Positions 19,349 through 27,684 of a DNA stretch of 64,000 nt are shown here, piece after piece. The DNA comes from CAWCGU01 sp963838095 (GTDB taxonomy: Bacteria > Actinomycetota > Thermoleophilia > Solirubrobacterales > 70-9). A model generated the notes under the pieces. That model was not told the origin of the DNA and searched no databases. It saw only the letters and a program-made list of their open reading frames with translations. The stretch's first letter is position 1. Every line of letters starts with the position of its first letter. A program made the translations under genes and the position numbers. Location: contig CAWIPO010000006.1 of the NCBI GenBank assembly GCA_963838095.1, positions 1 through 64,000 on the forward strand, given 5' to 3'.

Positions 19349-19948
19349 CTAGATGATGCGATCGACGAGCCAGCTGAACAGGGCGTCGAGCGCCCCAAGG
19401 TAGGCGGCGCAGACTGCGACGAACAAGACGGTAACCGCTGAGGCCTGAATCAGGGTCTCCCGATCCGGCCATTGGACCCGCTTCAGCTCCGCCCAGCAGG
19501 AAAGGATGAAGCCGACTACGGCGCCGCGGCGCCGCTCCTCGACCTCCGCCGGCTTCTTCTCGCGGGCCCGGCGGCGGGCCTCCTTCGCGGCTGCCTCCTC
19601 GCGCTCGCGGCGCTTTCGCTCGCGGCGGCTCTCGGTGGGGGCGGCCGGGGCCTCGGACTCCGCGGGCTCCTCCTCGGTCTCCAGCTCGCCGAAGCCGATC
19701 GGCGCCGCAGTACCGATGTCGGGCGGGGCCGCCGGCTCGGACTTGGCCGCCGGCCGAACCGATTCGCCAAGCTCCTCCGGTTGGGCGCCGGTCTCCATGA
19801 TCGCTTCGACCTCGGCGACATCGCCCGACTCCGGGACCTGGGTCTTGTGCTGCGCGCGCGCCTGCTCGGCTCCGGCGCTCTGGCCGCCGGCCTGCTGGGC
19901 CTCGCGCTTGCGACGCTCCGCCTTGCGCTGTGCTCGTGTCTTAGCCAC
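19349..19948 (-). CDS. secE: Preprotein translocase subunit SecE with long N-terminal extension
   Basis: Membrane subunit of the SecYEG channel. The last 55 residues are SecE: amphipathic helix with CWAELKRVQWPDRETLIQAS, then a single TM segment (VTVLFVAVCAAYLGALDALFSWLV). The preceding 140 residues are an Ala/Glu/Arg-rich, low-complexity cytoplasmic extension; bacterial single-TM SecE proteins are often only 60-90 residues. GTG start at 19948 (MAKTRAQRKAERRKRE). It lies 20 bases after rpmG. Confidence 0.93.
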   Translation of the reverse strand: MAKTRAQRKAERRKREAQQAGGQSAGAEQARAQHKTQVPESGDVAEVEAIMETGAQPEELGESVRPAAKSEPAAPPDIGTAAPIGFGELETEEEPAESEAPAAPTESRRERKRREREEAAAKEARRRAREKKPAEVEERRRGAVVGFILSCWAELKRVQWPDRETLIQASAVTVLFVAVCAAYLGALDALFSWLVDRII

Positions 19949-19968
19949 CGTCGATCAGGGCCGGCGCG

Positions 19969-20133
19969 CTAGCGCGTCTCCTTGTGCGGCGTGTGGCGGC
20001 CGCACCAGCGGCAGTACTTGCGCAGCTCGACGCGGTCGGGCGTGTTCCGACGCGACTTGTTCGTCTGGTAGTTGCGCCGCTTGCACTCCTCACAGGCGAG
20101 GGTGACGGCGATCCTTACATCTCCGCGAGCCAT
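19969..20133 (-). CDS. rpmG: 50S ribosomal protein L33
   Basis: 54 residues, MARGDVRIAVTLACEECKRR through YCRWCGRHTPHKETR. Two CxxC pairs (CEEC and CRWC) form a zinc ribbon, so this is the zinc-binding form. The family motif NYQTNKSRRNTPDRVELRKY is intact. First gene of the secE-nusG-rplKA cluster. The tRNA gene often found next to it in actinobacteria is absent here. Confidence 0.95.
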   Translation of the reverse strand: MARGDVRIAVTLACEECKRRNYQTNKSRRNTPDRVELRKYCRWCGRHTPHKETR

Positions 20134-20185
20134 TTATCCTCTTCCAAAGCTGAAAACCGGCGTCTGCGCGGGAGCGTCCCGGCAG

Positions 20186-20211
20186 AAAAAAGACCTCGCC
20201 CCGCCTGTCTT
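20186..20211 (-). terminator. Weak hairpin plus U6 upstream of rpmG
   Basis: Minus strand AAGAC, 12-base loop, GTCTT running into TTTTTT, about 55 bases before the rpmG ATG. The stem is short and AT-rich. It is listed because it resembles the fusA and rplJ leader elements in position and U tract. Confidence 0.25.
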
Positions 20212-20286
20212 CGTAAGCACGCGACAACAGCGGTAGCGCGAGGCAGCCGAAGGATAGCGCCAGGCAGCGCGCCGCGATCACGCCCG

Positions 20287-20292
20287 TATCAT
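20287..20292 (+). promoter_or_regulatory. Candidate -10 for the GT39-like gene
   Basis: TATCAT, 11 bases before the ATG at 20304; it would give a leader of only a few bases. Confidence 0.35.
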
Positions 20293-20303
20293 CGGCGCGC
20301 AAG

Positions 20304-21968
20304 ATGGCAGGGCGGCTCACCGCGGGGCGGATCTCGAAGCAGGCGGCGGTGGTCGTGGCGGCCACGATCCTGTTCATCGCCTTCTCGATCTGGTGGGTCC
20401 TGTTCGACCAGCGCCCGCCTGGCGGAGGCGATCCCGCCCGCCACCTGGCGATTGCGATCACGTTCGCCGAGGAGGTCGGCGACGGCGACCTGCTCGCCCC
20501 GCTCACGTCCGACGGCGGCTCGGACTTCGCCTATCCGCCGCTGGTCGCGACGGTGGGGGCGGTGCCGGCGCTGACCGGGCTGCCGGCCTACGACTGGAGC
20601 GTGATCGCCCTCAACCTCGTCTTCGTTCCGATGCTGGCCGCCGGCTGCTATCTCGTCGGCCGCCTCGTCTACGGCCGCACCGCGGGGATGCTGGCCGCCC
20701 TCTTCGCGCTCGGGACGCCGATGGTCCTGAGCCTCTTTCACGTCTATCTGCTCGATGCACCGTTCGCCGCCGCGATCGCGCTGGCACTTTGGGCGCTACT
20801 GAGCACCGACGACTTCACCCGCAGGCGCCAATGCGTGCTCGCAGGTGCCCTGCTCGGCGTGGCGCTGCTGGTGAAGACACCGGCACCGGTGTTCCTCGCC
20901 GGGCCGGTCGTGGTGATGCTTGCGCGGGGCGGCTGGAGGGAGTGGAGGAACCTGGGCTTCTTCGCGCTCGCGGCGTTCGCGGTCGCCGCCCCCTACTACC
21001 TGGTCCACCTGGGCGACTACGTCGCGCTGGGAACCGAGGCCACCGCCGGCTCGGACGATCCGTGGACGAAGCAGTTCGGATGGACCTATGAGGGCTGGGA
21101 CCGGCTCAGCCCCGAAAGCTTCGCGATGTACATGTGGTCGGCGGTCAACACCCAGTACCTGCTGCCGCTGCTGGCCCTGTTCGCCGTCGGGCTGGTGAGC
21201 GCGATCCGCAGCGTCCGCGAGCGCCGCTACATCCCGGAGCTGCTGGCGGGCCTCGCGGTCGGATATCTGGCGATGACGCTGCTCTCCGTGCACGACCCCC
21301 GCTACACCCTGCCGCTGATCGTCTACGTGTCGGTGATCGCAACCGGCTGGATCGCGACCGCCGAACGCGGCTGGATTCGAAACGCCGGCGCGGCGTTCCT
21401 CGGCGTCGTGATCGCGCTCAACATCGCCACGTCCAGCCTCGGCTGGCTCGACACGGTGAAGATCCAGCTTCCCGGCTCCGAGCCCGCCACCGGGGAGATC
21501 ACGCAGATAGTCGATCCGGGGGCGCTCACAGTCCTCGACACACGCGGCTACGTCGTCGGCGGGCCGCGCTCGGACCCGTTCTGGGAGCAGCTCGTCGACG
21601 CGGCGGAGCAAGACGGCGTCAGCACCTCGGGGATCAGCGTGATCCAGGGCGCGACCTGGGGCACCGACTCGCTCGGGTTCGACGTCCTCGCGCACGAGAA
21701 CGGGGTCGGCGACACCTTCTTCGACGACGAGCCGCCGCTCTCGCCGGACCTGGAGGTGAAGGCGTGGTGGACGGCGGAGATCTACTGCGTCGAGGACGGC
21801 GGCTGCCTGGCCCCGTCCTGCGGGGCGGTAGAGGACGGCGTCGTCCTGCCCGGGGCCGAGGGGATTCCGCTCTACGTCCTGGTCGCCCGCCGCAGCGCCG
21901 ACGGCGAGCTGGCGGCGCTGGTGCGACTTCTAGGTGCGGTCGGCTCTCACCGGGGCGCTTCGACGTAG
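20304..21968 (+). CDS. GT39-like membrane glycosyltransferase
   Basis: 554 residues, about 10-11 membrane segments in the N-terminal 400 residues, then a soluble C-terminal domain of about 150 residues. The first periplasmic loop carries the acidic motif GGGDPARH and a DFAYPPL segment, as in polyprenyl-phosphate-sugar-dependent GT-C enzymes (ArnT/PMT family). A later HDPRYTLPLIVY is also typical. It probably transfers a sugar from a lipid carrier to an exported acceptor. Divergent from rpmG; the 3' end overlaps the convergent glycoside hydrolase by 22 bases. Confidence 0.75.
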   Translation: MAGRLTAGRISKQAAVVVAATILFIAFSIWWVLFDQRPPGGGDPARHLAIAITFAEEVGDGDLLAPLTSDGGSDFAYPPLVATVGAVPALTGLPAYDWSVIALNLVFVPMLAAGCYLVGRLVYGRTAGMLAALFALGTPMVLSLFHVYLLDAPFAAAIALALWALLSTDDFTRRRQCVLAGALLGVALLVKTPAPVFLAGPVVVMLARGGWREWRNLGFFALAAFAVAAPYYLVHLGDYVALGTEATAGSDDPWTKQFGWTYEGWDRLSPESFAMYMWSAVNTQYLLPLLALFAVGLVSAIRSVRERRYIPELLAGLAVGYLAMTLLSVHDPRYTLPLIVYVSVIATGWIATAERGWIRNAGAAFLGVVIALNIATSSLGWLDTVKIQLPGSEPATGEITQIVDPGALTVLDTRGYVVGGPRSDPFWEQLVDAAEQDGVSTSGISVIQGATWGTDSLGFDVLAHENGVGDTFFDDEPPLSPDLEVKAWWTAEIYCVEDGGCLAPSCGAVEDGVVLPGAEGIPLYVLVARRSADGELAALVRLLGAVGSHRGAST

Positions 21969-23467
21969 GGCGCAAGCGCGGCGGGATAGGAGCCCGCGGA
22001 TCGCCCCGCACCGCCGCTGCCTTCACTCCTGCCGCCGCCGTTGCCCACCTTCTGCGTCCAGGTGAGACTGGTCTCGTCGCCGAGCGAAGCGCGGAGCTTG
22101 GCCGAGCCCTCGAGGCGAAGGGTGGTCTGGTACGGCCGGCCACCCCGCACCTGGCGCTGCTCGAGGGTCTTCCATTTGCCGCCCGTCCTGCGCTGGATCA
22201 CCAGCTTGCCGGTGCCCGGAGGAATCGTCCAGGCGAGGATCTCGCTCTTCGAGCGGCGATCGGTCACGAACGGGAAGCTGAGGGCGGTCAGCGATGGCTT
22301 CGGCTCACCGTCGACGAAGTAGATCCCGCTCTGGAACCCGTTGCGCTCGCCTCGCGGGGCCGGGGTGAAAGGCGAGTCGACCAGCTGAAGCAGGATCATC
22401 GCGTCGACGCCGTTCGTGTCCAGCAGGTACATAGCCTCCTGATACCAGTTGGCCTGGTCCTGGAGCGAGAAGCCGTCGCGCGGGTCCGGAGGATCGGTCT
22501 CCCACCAGACCTCCGTCGCCCAAACCGGATGCCGGCCCGGGGTCGTGGTGCCGAATCGCTCGGCGGCGCGCAGTATCTCAACCAGCCGATCCATATCCGC
22601 GGCGGCGCTGAGGTCGTCGTTGTCGATGCTGCTGGTACGCGGACTGCCGTTGAGGTTGATCGGGTGATGCGAATAGATGTCGAACTTGGCCTCGTTCGAG
22701 CACGCCCGCTGAAGCTTCTTGTGGCCCTTCAGACACAGCAACTCCCGCATGAAGTCGAGCGGGCGAATGCGGAAGCCGTCCGGGTCGTCTGAGCCGAACG
22801 GCGCGGTGCTGCCCGCAATCACTTTCGCCGTCTTGCTGCCCTCGTTAACGCCCTTGTAGAAGGCGCTCAGCATCTTCCTGTAGTGCTCGGGCGCTACCCG
22901 CTCCTCGCCATCGAACTGGGGATTTAGGAAGAGCGAGATGTTGGGCTCGTTCCAGGCTTCGAAGTAGCTGACCCTGGGCAGGTCCCCGAAGTTGCCCGAG
23001 TAGCGGCGCGCGAGCGCTTCTGCGAACGCGCCCAGCTGCTGCGGGTTCGGCTTCCAGGTGCCGGGAGGATGAAGCGAGTCGTTGGGAGGTGAGTTCGCGC
23101 CCTCGGCCCAACTCGGCGCCTCCTGAACCGTGATCATCACCTGCAGTCCCTGCGAAACCGCGTTGCGCACCGCGGTATCCGTGGATGCGAAGCTGTACGC
23201 CGGATCGGCCGGGTCACGTGGATCGGCCGGAGCCTGGGGGGACACCACAGCCTGTCTCCATGACACGTCGACTCTGACGATGTCGCCGTTTGCAGCCGCG
23301 GTCCGCTCGGCCCAAAAAGCGCCCGAGCCATCGCTGGCGTGGTAGATGGAATCCGCCATTCCCGCGAAAAAGGGGCCCGCGGCAGTCGCGGCAACTGGGC
23401 TCACAAGAGCGCCCAGCAGAATGGCCTGGCTGGCGAGCAAGGTCACGGTGCCGCGTCGGAGTTTCAT
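21947..23467 (-). CDS. Secreted glycoside hydrolase (GH-A clan TIM barrel, GH39/GH5-like)
   Basis: 506 residues with a signal peptide (VTLLASQAILLGALVSPVAA). Clan-A signatures: acid/base Glu in FEAWNEPN (E174) and the probable nucleophile in WATEVWWET (E319). SYHH-type residues (YSHHPINL) lie between them. The C-terminal 110 residues look like a beta-rich accessory domain (KLVIQRRTGGKWKTLEQR) followed by a Gly/Ser-rich tail. The substrate is not predictable; the neighbours suggest the cell's own surface glycan. Same strand as the LPXTG gene upstream. Confidence 0.75.
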   Translation of the reverse strand: MKLRRGTVTLLASQAILLGALVSPVAATAAGPFFAGMADSIYHASDGSGAFWAERTAAANGDIVRVDVSWRQAVVSPQAPADPRDPADPAYSFASTDTAVRNAVSQGLQVMITVQEAPSWAEGANSPPNDSLHPPGTWKPNPQQLGAFAEALARRYSGNFGDLPRVSYFEAWNEPNISLFLNPQFDGEERVAPEHYRKMLSAFYKGVNEGSKTAKVIAGSTAPFGSDDPDGFRIRPLDFMRELLCLKGHKKLQRACSNEAKFDIYSHHPINLNGSPRTSSIDNDDLSAAADMDRLVEILRAAERFGTTTPGRHPVWATEVWWETDPPDPRDGFSLQDQANWYQEAMYLLDTNGVDAMILLQLVDSPFTPAPRGERNGFQSGIYFVDGEPKPSLTALSFPFVTDRRSKSEILAWTIPPGTGKLVIQRRTGGKWKTLEQRQVRGGRPYQTTLRLEGSAKLRASLGDETSLTWTQKVGNGGGRSEGSGGAGRSAGSYPAALAPYVEAPR

Positions 23468-23543
23468 TCGGTGGCTCCCAACACGGATGCGTGCCGATAG
23501 CTGCGGCCACGCATGAATCGGCGCGGCGGTCGGGCGCAGCGAT

Positions 23544-23969
23544 TCAGCTGATCGCTGACTTCCGCAGGTAGAGGCCGAGGGCCAAGAGCCCGGCGCCGCT
23601 CAGGGCCAGGAGAAGGGTCTCCCGCCCGGTCGCCGGGAGCTGGCCGTCGGGAGTGGTGCCTGAGCCGGAGGTCACCTGCTCCTCGGTGGGCGCGGAGGTT
23701 CCCGTGGAAGTCCCTGTCCCTGAATCCACAGCGGTGGGGTCCGTGGTGGAGCCAGACGAGGGGGTCGTGCCGTCGTTTGAAGAGTCGCCGTCGCCCGAGC
23801 CGTCATCGCCGCCGACTGGTCCTTCGCCGCCGCCGGCATCCGGAACGTCCTCTGTGTACTCGTCCAATCCCGAGTTCTGGAGCGAGACCTGCTGAGCAAT
23901 CGCCGCCGGCGCGAGCACCAGCGCCAACGCCGCTACGAAGAGAATCGCGACTGCTCTGTGATTGCGCAT
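23544..23969 (-). CDS. Small secreted LPXTG-anchored protein
   Basis: 141 residues. Signal peptide (RAVAILFVAALALVLAPAAIAQ), short N-terminal part (QVSLQNSGLDEYTEDVPDAG), a Gly/Asp/Ser/Thr-rich low-complexity middle of about 65 residues, then LPATG at 111-115, a hydrophobic stretch and a basic tail (LYLRKSAIS). This is a complete sortase signal for cell-wall attachment, although no sortase is in the window. ATG 23969 is preferred over an in-frame upstream ATG because it begins the signal peptide. Confidence 0.8.
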   Translation of the reverse strand: MRNHRAVAILFVAALALVLAPAAIAQQVSLQNSGLDEYTEDVPDAGGGEGPVGGDDGSGDGDSSNDGTTPSSGSTTDPTAVDSGTGTSTGTSAPTEEQVTSGSGTTPDGQLPATGRETLLLALSGAGLLALGLYLRKSAIS

Positions 23970-24086
23970 AGCTTCGTTGCCGGGAGCCGGTCGTGTGAAA
24001 TCGGAGCGTCCGCCATTTGGACGACCCCCTAGCGGCCGACAGTGTAGAGGCATCCGCGGGCGGATGGAGGCCTAGCCGACGGCCAA

Positions 24087-24092
24087 TACCCT
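24087..24092 (+). promoter_or_regulatory. Candidate -10 for the O-antigen ligase gene
   Basis: TACCCT, nine bases before the ATG at 24102, in the gap divergent from the LPXTG gene. Confidence 0.35.
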
Positions 24093-24101
24093 GTCGGCCC
24101 G

Positions 24102-26075
24102 ATGGGGCCCGATTCACGTATTCGCAGCGCTGCGCCGGCGCTTCTCGGCTTCGGCCTACCGTTCGGGCTAGTGCTCTACCTCGCGATGCGAGGCGGCGGC
24201 TATGACGTGCTGATCCGCGACGAGGTCGGGGTCGCCGTATGGGTGGCGGTGATGGTCTGCGCCCTGATCGGAGTGCCGCTCCTGGGTGTGCTAACCCGGC
24301 CGGCGAAGGTGGCTCTCGCGCTGCTCGCGTTGCTGACGCTGTGGATCGCGCTCGCCTCGCTGTGGTCCGAAAGCGCCGAGCGCAGCGTCGAGGAGCTCGG
24401 AAGGGTGGGGACCTACCTCGGAGTCTTCGTTCTCGCCCTGGCCATCCAAGGGCGCGATGGGCCGCGGCGAACGCTGTTCGGCGTCGGTGCCGCGATCGGG
24501 CTGGTCGGCGCATTGGCCGTACTGTCGCGATTGCATCCAGAGTGGTTTCCGGTCAACGAAGCTGCCGAGAGCGGCAGCCTCGATGCCCTGCGCCTCAATT
24601 ACCCACTCAATTACTGGAACGGCCTCGGAACCTTTCTCGCGATGGGCATCCCACTGCTCACGGTCGCTGCCCTGGACGCGCGTAACGCCATTGTGCGAAT
24701 GGCTGCCACAGTCGCCATCCCGCTCGCTTCACTGGCCCTGTTCCTCACTTACTCTCGCGGCGCCTGGCTGACTGCATTCCTTGCAGTTGCGAGCCTCGTT
24801 GTCGCCCATCCGCGGCGCCTGAAGACGGTTCCGCTGTTGGTGCTTGTCGGCGCCGGCTCCGCAGCGCTGATCTTCGCCGCGAACGGGCGAGGCGACCTGA
24901 AGAACGGACTTGACACGCCGCTTGCCCAAACCCAGGGTGACGAGCTGCTCGCAATCACGATCGTGGTCTGCCTCATTGTCGCGCTGGCGCGGATGTGGCT
25001 TGACCGCGCCGAGCGGAAGGGCTTCGAGCTCCACACACCGCAGACGGCGCCTCGAACCGTGGCTGTGGGACTGGCCTGCATCGCGGCCGCCGGCTTGTCG
25101 CTCGCGACTGCTGTCGGGCTTCCCGGGACGCTGTCCGACGCCTGGGACGAGTTCAAGCAGCCGAACGTGCCCGAGGTGGGATCGGAACGGATCGGCTCCT
25201 TCGGCAGCAACGGGCGGATCGAGTATTGGGGGGGTGCGCTCGACGCAGGATCGAGCGCACCGTTCACCGGCATTGGCCCAGGCGCCTGGGACCTGTGGTG
25301 GTCACGAGAGGCCACCATCAGCGGGTTCACCCGAGACGCGCACTCTCTTTATCTGGAGACGTTTGCCGAAATCGGACTGATCGGTGTGCTGCTGCTGGTC
25401 GGGTTTGTCGGAACCGTGGTGTTCGCCGGTGCCTCGCGGGCGAGGTTGGCGGCGGGCGAGGAAAGCTCGATCCTCGCCGGTGGCATCGCGGCTGCGGTCG
25501 CGTTCGCAGTCGCGATGGCGCTCGACTGGGGGTGGGAGATCGCCGCGATCCCTGTCGCGTTCCTGTTCGTCGCTGCGGCGCTGCTGGGACCCGAAAGGGC
25601 ATCCGAGGTTGACACAGCCGAGCCCGGACATCGAAGGGAACCGCTGCCGGCGCGAATCGGGCTGATGATCACGAGCGTCGCGATCCTGATCGTGATCGTG
25701 ACCGCGATGCAGGGAGTGAGGGCGATAAACGGGAGCAAGGAGCGGGTCGACGCCGGCGAACTGGACGCCGCGCTGGAAGACATCGACCAGGCCGAGGGGC
25801 TTCAGCCGTACGCGATGGGCCCCGTGATGCAGCGGTCGCTCGTGTTGCAGCTGCAAGGAGATCTCGACGCGGCCGCGGTGGCGGCTGTCGAAGCGACCGA
25901 GATGGAACCGACGAACTGGCGTCCGTGGTTCACGCTGGCGCGGATCGAGAAGGCGCGGGGAGACCTACGGGCGGCGGAGCAGGCGTACGCGGAGGCGCTG
26001 GCGCTGAACCCGATGTCCACAACTGTTTTGAGCGCGGACCCGAGCCCCGCGGAGCCCGAACAGGAGGCTCAGTAG
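24102..26075 (+). CDS. O-antigen ligase / polymerase-like protein with TPR tail
   Basis: 657 residues. About 12 membrane segments, with the Wzy/WaaL signature region NYPLNYWNGLGTFLAMGIP, TYSRGAWL, and the large periplasmic loop ending FTGIGPGAWDLWW then DAHSLYLETFAEIGLIG. The last 110 residues hold two tetratricopeptide-like repeats (ALEDIDQAEGLQP, ARGDLRAAEQAYAEALALNP). It likely polymerises or ligates lipid-linked glycan at the outer face of the membrane. The stop overlaps the convergent sugar transferase by 7 bases. Confidence 0.82.
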   Translation: MGPDSRIRSAAPALLGFGLPFGLVLYLAMRGGGYDVLIRDEVGVAVWVAVMVCALIGVPLLGVLTRPAKVALALLALLTLWIALASLWSESAERSVEELGRVGTYLGVFVLALAIQGRDGPRRTLFGVGAAIGLVGALAVLSRLHPEWFPVNEAAESGSLDALRLNYPLNYWNGLGTFLAMGIPLLTVAALDARNAIVRMAATVAIPLASLALFLTYSRGAWLTAFLAVASLVVAHPRRLKTVPLLVLVGAGSAALIFAANGRGDLKNGLDTPLAQTQGDELLAITIVVCLIVALARMWLDRAERKGFELHTPQTAPRTVAVGLACIAAAGLSLATAVGLPGTLSDAWDEFKQPNVPEVGSERIGSFGSNGRIEYWGGALDAGSSAPFTGIGPGAWDLWWSREATISGFTRDAHSLYLETFAEIGLIGVLLLVGFVGTVVFAGASRARLAAGEESSILAGGIAAAVAFAVAMALDWGWEIAAIPVAFLFVAAALLGPERASEVDTAEPGHRREPLPARIGLMITSVAILIVIVTAMQGVRAINGSKERVDAGELDAALEDIDQAEGLQPYAMGPVMQRSLVLQLQGDLDAAAVAAVEATEMEPTNWRPWFTLARIEKARGDLRAAEQAYAEALALNPMSTTVLSADPSPAEPEQEAQ

Positions 26076-27633
26076 GCCCCGCGGCGTCCACCGACGGCGG
26101 AGAATGTCCGTAACAGGAGCTTCACGTCCTCGCTCAGCGACCAGTTCATCACGTAGGTGTAATCGAGCCGGACCATGTCCTCGAACGGGATGTCGCTGCG
26201 ACCGAGAACCTGCCACGGGCCCGTGATCCCGGGGCGAACCTCATAGCGGGCATGGAAGTCCTCGCCGATTCGCCGGTCCTCTACGACCGGCAGAGGCCGC
26301 GGCCCGACGAGGCTCATGTCGCCACGGATCACGTTCCAGAGCTGGGGCAGCTCGTCGATCGACCAGCGGCGCATCCAGGAGCCGAACTTGGTTACGCGGG
26401 GATCGTCCTGCGCCTTGAACATTCCGTCCTTGATTCCCTTGCCGTGCAGGCTCAGCTTTGCCACCTCTTCCAGGCGACTGTCTGCATCGGCAACCATGGA
26501 GCGGAGCTTCAGGAACCTGAAGTGGCGTCGGCCAAATCCGACGCGCTCCTGGCTGTAGAAAACGGGGCCTTCCGAGTCGAGCTTGATCCGGATCGCGCTG
26601 TAGAGGAACAGGGGCGATGCGAGGAACAGCAGCGGCGTCGCGACAAGCAGGTCGAAACCTCGCTTCACGAGTCCGAAGGAACGGGGCAGCGAGCCCGGCG
26701 GCAGAGAGATCACCGGCAGCCCCTCGAGGTGATGGAGCTCCGCGTTGGATCGCAGGACGTCCGAGTCGCCAGGGACCAGATCCACCTGCACACCCGCTGC
26801 GTTCAGAGCCCGCGCCATCGCCGTGCGGTGGGATAGCGCCGCCGGGTGGCTGGCGAAGATCACCCGCGCGACGTCACCGTCCGGGGCCGACTCGAGCAGG
26901 GCAATCGCTTGGCGGGCGGCGCGCTGGTCGGCCTCGGCCTCCAATAAGCACGTCGGAGCCGATCGCCGGCTCTGGGCCGGCGATGGCCGTTGCCCCCGTT
27001 GGAGGGCAGGTCGGGGAGGGTCGCGGTGCCGACGACCTCGATACCCCACTCGGGATGCCGCTCGACTCGGCTGATCACGCGGTGGGTGTCCTCGGGCTCG
27101 CCGACGACGAGCGCGCGCTGCCGGTACCAGGACTGGCGGCGGGCGACGAAGCGAACCCCGGCCCGCAACCCGAGCACGATGGCGATGCTGAACGCCCACA
27201 GTCCGAGCGACGGCAGCAACTCGATGAAGTCCGAAGCGAGTAGTGCTCGCACGACCAGCACCAGCCAGCTCCAGATCGTCGCCACCCGGAGCACCGGCCC
27301 GAACTCGTCGGCTACCCCGGCCATCTCGCCGCGACCGATCACGTGATAGAGCCGCGCGGAGATCCCGATCGGCAGCCACAGCGGGATCAGCGCGGCGACG
27401 ATCAGCAGCCACTCGCTGTCGACCTCACGGTTGAAGGCTCCCTGCAGCAGCACCGTGGCGCCGGTGGCCAGCGCCAGGGCGATGAAGTCGCTGATCACGA
27501 ACGTCCGCCTGAGGATGTAGTCGCGTCGATGAGCCGCGGTTGAGCGAGACAGAACCGGCGTGCTCAGCGCCTCGCCGTCGAGCCTGGGCTCGTCGCGAGG
27601 GCGCGCGGACGTGTAGCCGGCAGCATCAGCCAT
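26069..27633 (-). CDS. Polyprenyl-phosphate sugar-1-phosphate transferase (frameshift)
   Basis: Initiating enzyme of surface polysaccharide synthesis (WbaP/CpsE type), joining a sugar-1-phosphate to undecaprenyl phosphate. The N-terminal half, from ATG 27633, has four membrane segments (VISDFIALALATGATVLL onward) and a Rossmann-like part (QRALVVGEPEDTHRVI). The frame then breaks between about 26940 and 26990. The C-terminal half carries KRGFDLLVATPLLFLASPLF, FYSQERVGFGRRHFRFLKLRSM, IDELPQLWNVIRGDMSLVGPRP and VRPGITGPWQV, all hallmark motifs. Joined length is about 520 residues, normal for the family. The break probably reflects one or two base errors. Confidence 0.88.
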
Positions 27634-27684
27634 TGCTGGTCTCGCATCCTGGCAGGGAAAATCTTCCCCTGGCCCCAGAAACGG

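Noticed and set aside
19949..20303. tRNA gene expected beside rpmG/secE in actinobacteria
   Set aside because: No cloverleaf-like sequence or T-loop consensus was seen on either strand; the rpmG-secE gap is only 20 bases.
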